The notes under the pieces are model-generated. The model was not told where the DNA came from and did no database searches. It saw only the letters and a program-made list of their open reading frames with translations. From NCBI GenBank assembly GCA_019114565.1, contig DXFI01000122.1, positions 1 through 42,189 on the forward strand: DNA of 42,189 nt, in the 5' to 3' direction. A program made the position numbers and the translations under genes. Shown in pieces: positions 17,168 to 23,684 of the stretch (position 1 is the first letter of the stretch; every line of letters begins with the position of its first letter). This DNA is from Candidatus Desulfovibrio intestinigallinarum. Its GTDB lineage: Bacteria; Desulfobacterota; Desulfovibrionia; Desulfovibrionales; Desulfovibrionaceae.

Positions 17168-17499
17168 ACCAGTGCCCCCGAAAAGGAGAAAACGCTGTTC
17201 ACAACGCCGCCGGCGAAGCAGACGATGGAGATGCCCATGATGACCTGGAGCAGCAGCTTGAATCCGCCGGAAATGTCATCGCGATTGAAGAGATACATGA
17301 TCCCGGCGATGGCGAGAGCCGCTATGCTGATGAGCTTTCCCGCAGTACCTGTGACCGTGTTGACGACTTTTTCCAGAGGGCTGGAAAACTCCGAAATCCC
17401 CCCGCTGGCAAAAGCGCAGCCGGGATCGAGCAGCACGGCAAGAGCCGCGAAAAAAAGCAGAAAAAGACAGGGGTTAGCGAGCCGGATGTGACGGCGCAT
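17164..17499 (-). CDS. trbC: TrbC/VirB2-like conjugative pilin
   Basis: 111 aa. A long signal segment ending CAFA-SGG, then two hydrophobic helices (about 52-72 and 80-104) separated by NRDDISGG, as in TrbC/VirB2 propilins. It forms the conjugative pilus, separate from the thin pilus of PilS. An excellent Shine-Dalgarno (AAGGAGGG) precedes the ATG, although the start lies inside the 3' end of the Com-like gene (26 bp overlap). Whether this pilin is cyclised like RP4 TrbC (needing TraF) cannot be judged here. Confidence 0.9.
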   Translation of the reverse strand: MRRHIRLANPCLFLLFFAALAVLLDPGCAFASGGISEFSSPLEKVVNTVTGTAGKLISIAALAIAGIMYLFNRDDISGGFKLLLQVIMGISIVCFAGGVVNSVFSFSGALV

Positions 17500-17704
17500 A
17501 ATTCCCTCCTTGCGGGCGAGAAAGGCCGTCGTGCGGCTCAGGGTTGGGGCTCGTGGCCCTCAGGAAGTGATTGTTTGCCTTGCAGCGACGGCAGACGATC
17601 TCAATGTCGCCGCCCTCTCCAATGCGCCCTTTGAACAGCACTTTTCCGCAGGAGAGGCAGCGGACGGCATCCTCTTTTTTAACGCAGGATTGCGTCACAT
17701 TCAT
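17474..17704 (-). CDS. Com-like zinc-ribbon protein
   Basis: 76 aa from the ATG at 17704, preceded by GGAGGCTGTCT; the ORF-track start 17 codons upstream lies in trbB. RCLSCGKVLFKG ... IEIVCRRCKANN gives two CxxC pairs spaced as in phage Mu Com, a small zinc-binding translational activator of mom mRNA. The C-terminal tail (residues 50-76) is Pro/Ser-rich. It overlaps trbB by 26 bp and trbC by 26 bp, so it is embedded in the trb operon. Known Com acts on RNA; what this one would regulate is not shown by the sequence. Confidence 0.75.
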   Translation of the reverse strand: MNVTQSCVKKEDAVRCLSCGKVLFKGRIGEGGDIEIVCRRCKANNHFLRATSPNPEPHDGLSRPQGGNYAPSHPAR

Positions 17705-18638
17705 AGACAGCCTCCGTTTCATAGCGACCGTTCGCATAGCCATGCACGCGCACAATGCTTTGCAGGCGCCGCGTGTTATCGCTGGTTCGTGTCATGAAGA
17801 CGACCAGATCGACGGCGCGCCCGATAAGCGCGCTCTTGCAGCCGACTCCGGCCTCTTCGACAAGTTCCTCCAGTCGCGGCAGGGCTTCTTCGGCGCTGTC
17901 CGCATGAAAAGTCCCGATGCCGCCGGGATGCCCCGTATTCCAGAGTTTCAGAAGCTCCAGCGCGGCCCCGTCGCGCACTTCACCGACAAGAATCCTTGTG
18001 GGCCGGTAGCGCATACAGGTAGCCGCCAGCTCCCGCATGCCGACCTTTTCCGTTGTCTGAAAAAAGACGACGTTCGGAGCGGAAGACTGCAACTCCCGTG
18101 TGTCTTCGAGAATTAACAGGCGATCATCGGGGCAAAGCTCATCCAGCTCCCGGATGACGGCGTTGACGAACGTCGTCTTGCCGGAGCTGGTGCCGCCGAC
18201 CACGACGATGTTTTTCCGCCCGACTATGGCCTCACGAAGAATCGGGATCACCTCCGGGCGCATGACGCCGCTTTCCACATAGTCCGAAAGCGGGATAATG
18301 CGCGCGGCCTTCTTGCGCAGGGAAAAAGAGGCTCCGGGGCCGACAATCGGGGGAAAAACACCCTCGAAGCGGCTCCCGTCCAGGGGGAAGACGCCTTCGA
18401 CAATAGGACGCCGTTCGTCCACGGTGCAGCCGAGCGCGTTCGCCACCAGCGAAAGAATGGCCTTGCCCTGCGCAACCGGCAGGTCTCCGACGCATTCCAT
18501 CGCTTCCCCGTACCGCTCAATCCAGAGTCTTCCGTCCGGGTTCAGCATGATCTCGACGACGTTCGGGTCTTCGAGATGCTTCATCATGAGCGGCCCGCAG
18601 TTGAACTTCAGACTGTCAAGCAAACGATCATCGCTCAT
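17679..18638 (-). CDS. trbB: TrbB/VirB11 conjugation ATPase
   Basis: 319 aa from the ATG at 18638 (start MSDDRLLDSLK), which shares a base with the preceding stop (TGATG). HLEDPNVVEIMLNPDGRLW is typical of TrbB. Walker A GGTSSGKTT is near residue 148, followed by LLILEDTRELQ and RILVGEVRDGAALE (Walker B) and GGIGTFHADSA (His box). It is the hexameric ATPase at the base of the type IV secretion channel. Length matches RP4 TrbB (about 320). The 20 extra residues in the ORF track have no ribosome site. Confidence 0.93.
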   Translation of the reverse strand: MSDDRLLDSLKFNCGPLMMKHLEDPNVVEIMLNPDGRLWIERYGEAMECVGDLPVAQGKAILSLVANALGCTVDERRPIVEGVFPLDGSRFEGVFPPIVGPGASFSLRKKAARIIPLSDYVESGVMRPEVIPILREAIVGRKNIVVVGGTSSGKTTFVNAVIRELDELCPDDRLLILEDTRELQSSAPNVVFFQTTEKVGMRELAATCMRYRPTRILVGEVRDGAALELLKLWNTGHPGGIGTFHADSAEEALPRLEELVEEAGVGCKSALIGRAVDLVVFMTRTSDNTRRLQSIVRVHGYANGRYETEAVYECDAILR

Positions 18639-19087
18639 CAGCGCACCAGAAATCCCCAGACATTGACAAGGGCCGATACGGCGATAATGCCGGTGCAAAG
18701 GTACAGCGCAATCCCAAGGCCGGAGAGCCGCGCGGAAACCGCTGTCGAAGACTCGTGCAGCGCCGCGCTCACGTGCTGGAGCTCCTGCACGGCCACCCCG
18801 GACAGCTTTTCGCTGACGCCGGCCGACTCCTTTTTCACAGCTTCGGCAAGATCGTTCACCATGCCGTTCATGACTTCGGCGAGTTTTTTCCTGTGGCTTT
18901 CCTGAAGCCGTTTTTCCTCATTCAGCGCCGCCTGCATGATTGTCACCATGAGCAGTTCCGGCGCATCCGACGGGAGCGACATCTTGTGCTCCCGCTCAAT
19001 CAGCTGGCGCACAGCCTCTACGGAGAGTTCGCCCGCGTCCCGGACGACCCCGCTTTTGCCGTCCGCTGTCACCACATCCTCGTTCAT
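18638..19087 (-). CDS. TraM-like conjugal transfer protein (tentative)
   Basis: 149 aa: a helical N-terminal domain (LIEREHKMSLPSDAPELLMV), a charged coiled-coil-like middle (EEKRLQESHRKKLAEVMN, then AVKKESAGVSEKL), and one C-terminal membrane helix (about residues 125-147). The size and the position after traL (IncP order traK-traL-traM) fit TraM, as does the start of the N-terminal domain, but I cannot verify this by alignment. Overlaps both neighbours (ATGA on the upstream side, TGATG with trbB). Confidence 0.55.
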   Translation of the reverse strand: MNEDVVTADGKSGVVRDAGELSVEAVRQLIEREHKMSLPSDAPELLMVTIMQAALNEEKRLQESHRKKLAEVMNGMVNDLAEAVKKESAGVSEKLSGVAVQELQHVSAALHESSTAVSARLSGLGIALYLCTGIIAVSALVNVWGFLVR

Positions 19088-19317
19088 GCGTGCCCCCTTC
19101 CCCAGCGCAACTCATCAAGACTATCTTCAAGTAACACTTCAACATCATGCCGGAAGTCCTGATTGCCGAGCATCAGGATTCCGATTCGCATGAGCTTCTT
19201 GCCGATCAAGTCCACCCAGGCGTCGTCGCCGTTCAGCTTCAGCTCGAACGTGACGCCGGTCGATCCGGCCTGCCCAGACAGTTTCAGAATGCACTCCTGC
19301 ACTTCCCGTGCTTCCAT
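19084..19317 (-). CDS. Small hypothetical protein between traL and traM-like gene
   Basis: 77 aa, soluble, mixed strand and helix (VTFELKLNGDDAWVDLIG, then acidic LLEDSLDEL). It follows traL by 5 bp and overlaps the next gene by 4 bp (ATGA). It has no counterpart in the IncP traKLM order known to me. Ribosome site weak, so coupling with traL is likely. Function unknown. Confidence 0.55.
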   Translation of the reverse strand: MEAREVQECILKLSGQAGSTGVTFELKLNGDDAWVDLIGKKLMRIGILMLGNQDFRHDVEVLLEDSLDELRWGRGHA

Positions 19318-19322
19318 ACGAC

Positions 19323-20057
19323 TTACAGGACCCTGCTTTCCTCAATGCGTTCCCGCACCGCGTTCCAGTACGTCCGCAAACGGCTTTTTGTGCCGACATT
19401 CCCCGCAGCAATGGCTTCCGCAAGCGTCTGGTGATTGAGAAACACGCGCTCCAGATCCACGCCCCCGGTACGCGCGTCAATGACAGGCAGTTCAATGACG
19501 GAGACGATGGACGGGGTTTTCTCGCTGAGAAACTCGCCGAAGGTGCGCCCTTCGGGTTTAGGCGGTTTCCCGAAATAGGGATTGACCCAGACGACGACGC
19601 CCTGATTCGGGAACGATTCCGTCAGCTCGTGCAGCCCCTTGATGGTGTCATTGAATGCCTGTCCGCCGGTAATGACGGTATGCAGCAGAACGTGATGTCC
19701 GTTCCAGTCGTCGCCCCCTTCCTGGAGAGTGCTCAGCATGTCGCCATTTTTGATGTAATTCCCCAGCTCAACAAAGCTGGACGCCCCGTTGTCCACAATG
19801 ACGTGCTCGCACTGGCTATACGCAAGTCCTTCCATCAGCCCGTCAAATTTGCGGGGATCAATAGCCCCGCTTTCATCGAGCACGTCAATCCGCGTGACGG
19901 CAAAACTTTTGTATCCCGCGAGTGTTGCATTGATGGGATCGGTGTCAAATGCCTCGACGCTTTTTCCGAGCGCGGTCGCGGCCTGGTAAAGCAGCGCCGC
20001 AATCATGCTTTTCCCGACGCCGCCCTTGCCCTGCAAGATAAAATGAATAGTCGCCAC
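19323..20057 (-). CDS. traL: TraL, ParA/MinD-like NTPase of the oriT-side transfer genes
   Basis: 244 aa, the same length class as RP4 TraL (about 240). The deviant Walker A GKGGVGKSM is at residues 10-18, DTDPINATLAGYKSF near 39, IVDNGASSFVELGNY near 86, and VITGGQAFNDTIKG near 128; these match TraL closely. In IncP plasmids TraL is accessory to the relaxosome genes and not strictly needed for transfer. GTG start with AGGGGA 6-7 bases upstream. It is separated from traK by 194 bp, unlike RP4 where the genes are adjacent. Confidence 0.88.
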   Translation of the reverse strand: MATIHFILQGKGGVGKSMIAALLYQAATALGKSVEAFDTDPINATLAGYKSFAVTRIDVLDESGAIDPRKFDGLMEGLAYSQCEHVIVDNGASSFVELGNYIKNGDMLSTLQEGGDDWNGHHVLLHTVITGGQAFNDTIKGLHELTESFPNQGVVVWVNPYFGKPPKPEGRTFGEFLSEKTPSIVSVIELPVIDARTGGVDLERVFLNHQTLAEAIAAGNVGTKSRLRTYWNAVRERIEESRVL

Positions 20058-20074
20058 TTTTTTCCCCTAAGGTA

Positions 20075-20197
20075 TCAGGCCAGAGGCCGTTTCAGTCTCA
20101 GCGTAAAATAAATGCAACCCAACGTGACTGCGGACATGATAAGACGGCACAGGGCTGCAAATATTGTCTTATCGCCAAACAACTCGACAACATTCAA
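20075..20197 (-). CDS. Possible 40-aa membrane peptide between traK and traL (not in ORF track)
   Basis: An open frame from a TTG at 20197 to TGA at 20075 reads MNVVELFGDK, then a hydrophobic helix (IFAALCRLIMSAVTLGCIYF) and a basic end. The composition looks like a real bitopic peptide, but there is no Shine-Dalgarno and the start is TTG. An 8-bp perfect inverted repeat (GATAAGAC at 20138-20145, GTCTTATC at 20166-20173) lies inside it. Alternatively the 194 bp are a non-coding regulatory gap before traL. Confidence 0.3.
   Translation of the reverse strand: MNVVELFGDKTIFAALCRLIMSAVTLGCIYFTLRLKRPLA
20138..20173. promoter_or_regulatory. Perfect 8-bp inverted repeat upstream of traL
   Basis: GATAAGAC and its exact reverse complement GTCTTATC, separated by 20 bp, lie about 80-115 bp upstream of the traL start. 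The size suits an operator or a small DNA hairpin; there is no adjacent T-run, so it is not an intrinsic terminator. Could control traL-trb expression. Role inferred only from position. Confidence 0.35.
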
Positions 20198-20251
20198 TGA
20201 GCACGAGTCGTCGTATTACTTTCAGAAAAAACTCCATCCAGCCCATATGCG

Positions 20252-20650
20252 CTACATTCCTTTCAACTCTTTCAGCCAGTCTGGTTCTCCGTGCCTTCCG
20301 AACGCAGGTTTATCGTCATTGTCTCCTGCGATGATGCACTTCCTCTGTTGCACGGCCTGTCCCTGCGCTGGAGTCGCCGACGCCGACTCCGTTCGCTGCG
20401 CGGGAAGCGCGGGAGCGGGGGCCGGGGGCTGAGGCAAAGCGTCCCCCTTTCGCGAACGGCGACGCATGACACAGGGACGCATGCCGCTCGCATATTGTCG
20501 GAAGGTGTCATAGCCCATGGAAATCTTGCCTTTTCCCTTCAGCATGTCATAGGCAAGCCGAAATGTGCCGCCGGACGCTAGGATTTCCTCGACTTCCGGC
20601 CTGACAGCGAAAAATTCCCGTCTGGCAAGCCCCGGACGTAGTCTTGTCAT
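20252..20650 (-). CDS. traK: TraK-like oriT-binding protein
   Basis: 132 aa. The N-terminal part FFAVRPEVEEILASG, LAYDMLKGKGKISMGYDTFRQY strongly resembles IncP TraK (FLAVRDDVRAALDAG ... GKIRFRYETF), a small basic protein that binds beside oriT and bends it. The C-terminal half is a Pro/Ala-rich linker ending in an acidic tail. Start ATG with GGTGAC in front. Position upstream of traL fits IncP order. No relaxase or TraJ is found next to it in this window. Confidence 0.75.
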   Translation of the reverse strand: MTRLRPGLARREFFAVRPEVEEILASGGTFRLAYDMLKGKGKISMGYDTFRQYASGMRPCVMRRRSRKGDALPQPPAPAPALPAQRTESASATPAQGQAVQQRKCIIAGDNDDKPAFGRHGEPDWLKELKGM

Positions 20651-20713
20651 GTCGTCACCATCTGAACTGTTGCGTCAACGTGGTTATCGATAGTCATTGC
20701 AGTTCTTATTTTT
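20651..20713. other. Candidate oriT-side region upstream of traK
   Basis: In IncP plasmids oriT lies directly upstream of traK. Here this gap is only 63 bp, with a 6-bp inverted repeat (GAACTG at 20664, CAGTTC at 20700) and AT-rich sequence at its right end. I see no clear IncP nick consensus (YATCCTGY) in it; the best-looking TATCCTGA lies at about 21148 on the minus strand inside the next gene. The assignment is weak. Confidence 0.2.
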
Positions 20714-21181
20714 TTATGTCGATAGCCACCAAAAATATCGTGTAAACAATCGAAAAAAGATCACTGCAAAGAGACCGCATACCGGCAACATCAACCATAA
20801 CAGACCTCGCGTACAACAATCCCTCGGCTTTTCGTCCGGCTTGAAACACCACCAGAACATGGATGCAGCGGCAAGATTTCCGGCTGACACAAATAAAAAC
20901 AATGTTTTTCTTGTTATTCCGATTGACATGAAGGCGTCATACAGCACAGCCAGCATCATGATTTCCGTGGCCGCAAGCATGCCGACCTCCGCCCACCAGA
21001 GAAGCCAGTCCGGCCTGTTCTTGCAGAAGAGGAGGAAACGCCGGCCATCGTCCAGCCGCGCCCTGAGCTTCCGCATGGCCAGACGCCGCGCATTTCGCTT
21101 TCTGTAGGGCGCTTGCCACTCCCGCGGCTTTGGGGGCGCATATGCCATCAGGATACGCCGTTTCGGTCTGACGTGACGCAT
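20714..21181 (-). CDS. Membrane protein of unknown function
   Basis: 155 aa from the ATG at 21181, which overlaps the preceding stop as TGATG. Very basic N-terminus (about residues 1-40, many Arg and Lys), then about three membrane helices (residues about 55-80, 85-105 and 122-145), rich in Trp and Phe. It lies just upstream of traK, where mobilisation genes would be in IncP plasmids, but it resembles none of them. Function unknown. Confidence 0.55.
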   Translation of the reverse strand: MRHVRPKRRILMAYAPPKPREWQAPYRKRNARRLAMRKLRARLDDGRRFLLFCKNRPDWLLWWAEVGMLAATEIMMLAVLYDAFMSIGITRKTLFLFVSAGNLAAASMFWWCFKPDEKPRDCCTRGLLWLMLPVCGLFAVIFFRLFTRYFWWLST

Positions 21182-21756
21182 CAGATGCACGCCCCACACT
21201 TGTTGGGGGGCGTAGTCCCGGCAATTCCATACAACCTTCGCAGCTCAATATATAAAGGTGGAATATCTTCACCATTATCAAGCATTTCTTTAAATTCAAG
21301 TTGCAGACGACGCCTGCAATACATTCTATGCCATGATGCAATCTCTCCTTCAGCTTGCAACCTGCAATAAAGATGCTCGCACCAGTATTTATGCTCATGA
21401 TTCAATGTATAGAAAGGAAAATGAGTATTTTTAGCCGCATATGCTGCAACGCTGGCCTCAAATTCCGCTACATCACGAGCTAAATGATTTTCTCGCTCAG
21501 GTATGCGACGATAATTTTTGCCTGATATTGCCTCCCGCTCCATCGCATCTTCGACAACCAAACGTGCCAGAAGCATACGGTAGAAGGGCAAGCCATCTTT
21601 TTTCCAATTACACCAGCGTTTATCTGTATGCAGCAATTTTACGGGATAGTGCCTGTTAACCCATCTCAGGATATTTAGGCTTACTGGTGTAGGCCGTATT
21701 ATTTCTGCGGCGACACGCGCCTCAAATTCTGCGGCGTCACAAAAGTCTTCTTCCAT
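21181..21756 (-). CDS. Hypothetical protein with two internal repeats
   Basis: 191 aa from the ATG at 21756 (GGGGACTCGG in front); the GTG start in the ORF track has no ribosome site. Two halves start EFEARVAAE and EFEASVAAY; each continues with a (K/R)xWC segment (DKRWCNW, HKYWCEH) and a helix with Arg and Glu (YRMLLARL, HRMYCRRR). This suggests an internal tandem duplication of a Cys/His/Trp-containing module. AT-rich relative to the rest. It starts within the end of the preceding gene's 3' region (17 bp gap) and couples to the next. Function unknown. Confidence 0.55.
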   Translation of the reverse strand: MEEDFCDAAEFEARVAAEIIRPTPVSLNILRWVNRHYPVKLLHTDKRWCNWKKDGLPFYRMLLARLVVEDAMEREAISGKNYRRIPERENHLARDVAEFEASVAAYAAKNTHFPFYTLNHEHKYWCEHLYCRLQAEGEIASWHRMYCRRRLQLEFKEMLDNGEDIPPLYIELRRLYGIAGTTPPNKCGACI

Positions 21757-21773
21757 CCGAGTCCCCACAGAGA

Positions 21774-23033
21774 TCAGGCGAAAACCCCTTCAAGCCATGC
21801 GTCGAACGAGGGAGGCGGCATTGCCCCGGTCATGCTTTCCCGTGCCCGGTCAAGCAGCTTTTCCGGCGAAAAGCCCAGCGCCCTGGCGCGACAGAGCGCG
21901 GCGCAAATCTTGCCTCTGACCTCGGACGGCCAAAGCCTGCTGAATGCGTCGAAAACTTTTCCCGCCTCGTCGGCCTTTGCCCGCTCTTCCGGGGTTCGCT
22001 TCGCCGGGGGAAGTTCCTTCGCGGGCGGCGCGAGAGGTACGGCCTGCGTGCCGGAGGAGGTATCGACGCCGCAGGCCGCCCCATACCCGTCCTGCCGGAA
22101 CGGTTCGTCGTTCCAGCGTTCGCCCTGGAGCCAGCCGGTCAGGTTCGGGACATAACCGCGCATCCAGCGGCTGTCTTCACGCCGGAAACGCTCGACAACG
22201 CCTAAAAGCGCGTCGATGTCCGGCAGGCGTCCCGCCCGCGCGAGAGAGCGGAAAGTTCGTTCAGCGGAAAGCCGCCCCTGCTTGATCGGCCATGCCTGGA
22301 ACAGCCGGTCAAAGGCCGCCGGAAGGAAGGCGGGACTGGTCGTACCGACCGCGCCGTCCGCGCTCCTCTTCGTTCCCGCCTTCCTGGAGTAAGTCATCGA
22401 CCGTTGAGTCAACGACCGACCTTCCGGCGTTTCAGCCCTTTTGGGGCGTGAAAGAAAATCCCCCCTCCCGGAGAGTTTCGGAGGACAGACGCCGCCCGTC
22501 GCACACGCTCTTGTCTGTGCGGGAGCGGATACGCGACGCGAAGGAGAAACATCGCCCGTGCTGGTCGTCGGAAGGGGGGAAAGGGGGGTAATATCTCTCT
22601 TTTCTTCTTTCTTATCTTCCTTAAAGGAAGGACCGGCAGATTTTGCCGCTCCGACCGGTACATTCTTCCGGTCTTCGGGTAAAAAAAGAGAGTCGGTTTC
22701 GTAGCCCAGCCGCTCAAGCAGCGACATGAGCCGGGGAGATCTGAGAAGGCGATAGACGCTGCGTCCGTTGTTGGATGTCCAGTCGCGACGCACGTCGATA
22801 TACTCGTAGTGGCGCAGGATGCCGAGGTAGGTCCGAGCCGTCCGCTCGCAGCCCTTGCACACGAGCGCGAGCGTCTCCATCGGAACCGAGCATTCGCCGG
22901 TATGGAGAGAGGAGCTGAAGAGGAAGGCGTAGAGATGGCTCGCTCCAAGCCCCACCTCCCGATCAAGGTCAATGAAACGGGGATAGAACTTGTCCGCCAC
23001 TCTCAAGAAATTCTGAGGCACCAAAGTCTTCAT
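21774..23033 (-). CDS. Winged-helix / replication-like protein
   Basis: 419 aa from the ATG at 23033 (GGGGGCTGAG in front). The N-terminal about 120 residues look like a winged helix (ASHLYAFLFSSSLHTG, TLALVCKGCERTARTYLGIL), as in plasmid and phage replication or partition regulators. A long low-complexity, Ser/Pro/Arg-rich linker follows. Residues about 240-320 contain FDRLFQAWPIKQGRLSAER and WMRGYVPNLTGWLQGERW, a segment seen in DnaD-like and phage replication proteins. The C-terminal about 60 residues are a further helical part ending in DAWLEG. First large gene of the left-going operon. A replication initiator or regulator is likely but unproven. Confidence 0.6.
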   Translation of the reverse strand: MKTLVPQNFLRVADKFYPRFIDLDREVGLGASHLYAFLFSSSLHTGECSVPMETLALVCKGCERTARTYLGILRHYEYIDVRRDWTSNNGRSVYRLLRSPRLMSLLERLGYETDSLFLPEDRKNVPVGAAKSAGPSFKEDKKEEKRDITPLSPLPTTSTGDVSPSRRVSAPAQTRACATGGVCPPKLSGRGDFLSRPKRAETPEGRSLTQRSMTYSRKAGTKRSADGAVGTTSPAFLPAAFDRLFQAWPIKQGRLSAERTFRSLARAGRLPDIDALLGVVERFRREDSRWMRGYVPNLTGWLQGERWNDEPFRQDGYGAACGVDTSSGTQAVPLAPPAKELPPAKRTPEERAKADEAGKVFDAFSRLWPSEVRGKICAALCRARALGFSPEKLLDRARESMTGAMPPPSFDAWLEGVFA

Positions 23034-23075
23034 CTCAGCCCCCATGAAAAAGGCAAAGAAAAAGCCCCCGAACGC

Positions 23076-23104
23076 TTGACGCCGGTCTCAAAGAAGACTA
23101 TGGT
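23076..23104 (+). promoter_or_regulatory. Sigma70-type promoter facing against the replication-like operon
   Basis: TTGACG (23076-23081), a 17-base spacer and TATGGT (23099-23104) read on the plus strand. No plus-strand gene follows; a terminator follows about 35-70 bases downstream. The promoter is 5 of 6 in the -35 box and has ideal spacing. Confidence 0.5.
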
Positions 23105-23110
23105 AAAACC

Positions 23111-23174
23111 TGTCAACGGCTCACCACAGTGGGCATTGCCTCGAAAGCGCTTGCAACACTTTCGGGGCTTTTTT
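23111..23174 (+). ncRNA. Candidate short antisense (counter-transcribed) RNA
   Basis: Predicted from the plus-strand promoter above (start near 23111) to the T-run of the hairpin at 23139-23174, about 64 nt. It lies just upstream of the minus-strand replication-like gene, thus opposite its probable leader. The single strong hairpin has a loop containing CUUG, a YUNR-type sequence common in loops of copy-control antisense RNAs. Short antisense RNAs against rep leaders are known from plasmids; that this one works so is inference. Confidence 0.4.
23139..23174 (+). terminator. Intrinsic terminator
   Basis: CCTCGAAAG pairs with CTTTCGGGG (9-bp stem with one G-T pair, 11-base loop), followed by C and six T on the plus strand. 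On the minus strand no T-run follows, so it is not a terminator for the leftward operon. Confidence 0.6.
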
Positions 23175-23230
23175 CTTTCGCTCTTTTCTGTACTTTTCTG
23201 GTTTTTGCTACCCGTTTTTTATCCCGGAAA

Positions 23231-23245
23231 TTGCTCAAATAGCAA
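23231..23245. promoter_or_regulatory. Inverted repeat upstream of replication-like operon
   Basis: TTGCT CAAAT AGCAA, a perfect 5-bp inverted repeat. On the minus strand it overlaps a possible promoter (TTTGCT, 17 bases, GATAAA), so it may be an operator for the leftward operon. Weak evidence. Confidence 0.3.
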
Positions 23246-23262
23246 ACAACATACCATATCGC

Positions 23263-23484
23263 CTATACGACGATTCCGGCCTCACGACACTCCCGAATCA
23301 GAGGCCCGTGCATCTTTTTCGGCACAAGATTCTTGAAGTATAACGCGGTCCTGAGAAGAGCTCGCTCGCAACCGCCGGGGCCTTCTTCCTCCAGCGCATC
23401 GAAATAATAGCGCTTGATCTTGGGATCACGGGTTTTCATGAAGGAATCAAGGCGTAACTGACCGCCATCATTGCTCTTTTTCAT
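23263..23484 (-). CDS. Small basic hypothetical protein
   Basis: 73 aa from the ATG at 23484 (AAAGGAGATTTTTG in front; the track's start one codon earlier is TTG). Basic, helical (DPKIKRYYFDALEEEG, CERALLRTALYFKNLVPKK). It is the right-most gene of the leftward element genes, separated from the replication-like gene by about 230 bp that hold the antisense promoter and an inverted repeat TTGCT-CAAAT-AGCAA (23231-23245). Perhaps a small regulator, but no DNA-binding motif can be named. Confidence 0.55.
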   Translation of the reverse strand: MKKSNDGGQLRLDSFMKTRDPKIKRYYFDALEEEGPGGCERALLRTALYFKNLVPKKMHGPLIRECREAGIVV

Positions 23485-23556
23485 CAAAAATCTCCTTTTT
23501 GCTGCCCATCTCTGTAAAAAACGCCCTTCCGGTTAGCTATAGGGTGTTGCAAAACC

Positions 23557-23593
23557 AAAAAAAGGGAGCTGGCCCCCAAAACCAACTCCCTTT
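23557..23593 (-). terminator. Intrinsic terminator of the DUF1786-paaK-DUF456 operon
   Basis: AAAGGGAGCTGG pairs with CCAACTCCCTTT (12-bp stem, one mismatch, 9-base loop). On the minus strand it is followed by a run of seven T, about 90 bp downstream of the DUF456 gene. It also marks the left end of the chromosomal block; the conjugative segment probably ends between here and 23.49 kb. The rest of 23485-23684 holds no gene that I can see. Confidence 0.75.
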
Positions 23594-23684
23594 AATCATT
23601 AACTTTCTACTTTTTTGCCTTGGAATCCGCAAGGAAAAGGTTCCCTTCCCCCCTCAGTAATCAACCAAATCTCCCTTCTCCGCC

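Noticed and set aside
21140-21156. TATCCTGA on the minus strand near traK as nick site
   Set aside because: Inside the start of a membrane protein gene and only a partial match; no clear adjacent relaxase-binding repeat. Kept only as a remark.
22808-22825. CATCCTGC on the minus strand, a perfect match to the IncP nick consensus
   Set aside because: Inside the coding sequence of the replication-like gene, far from traK, without flanking inverted repeat; probably chance.
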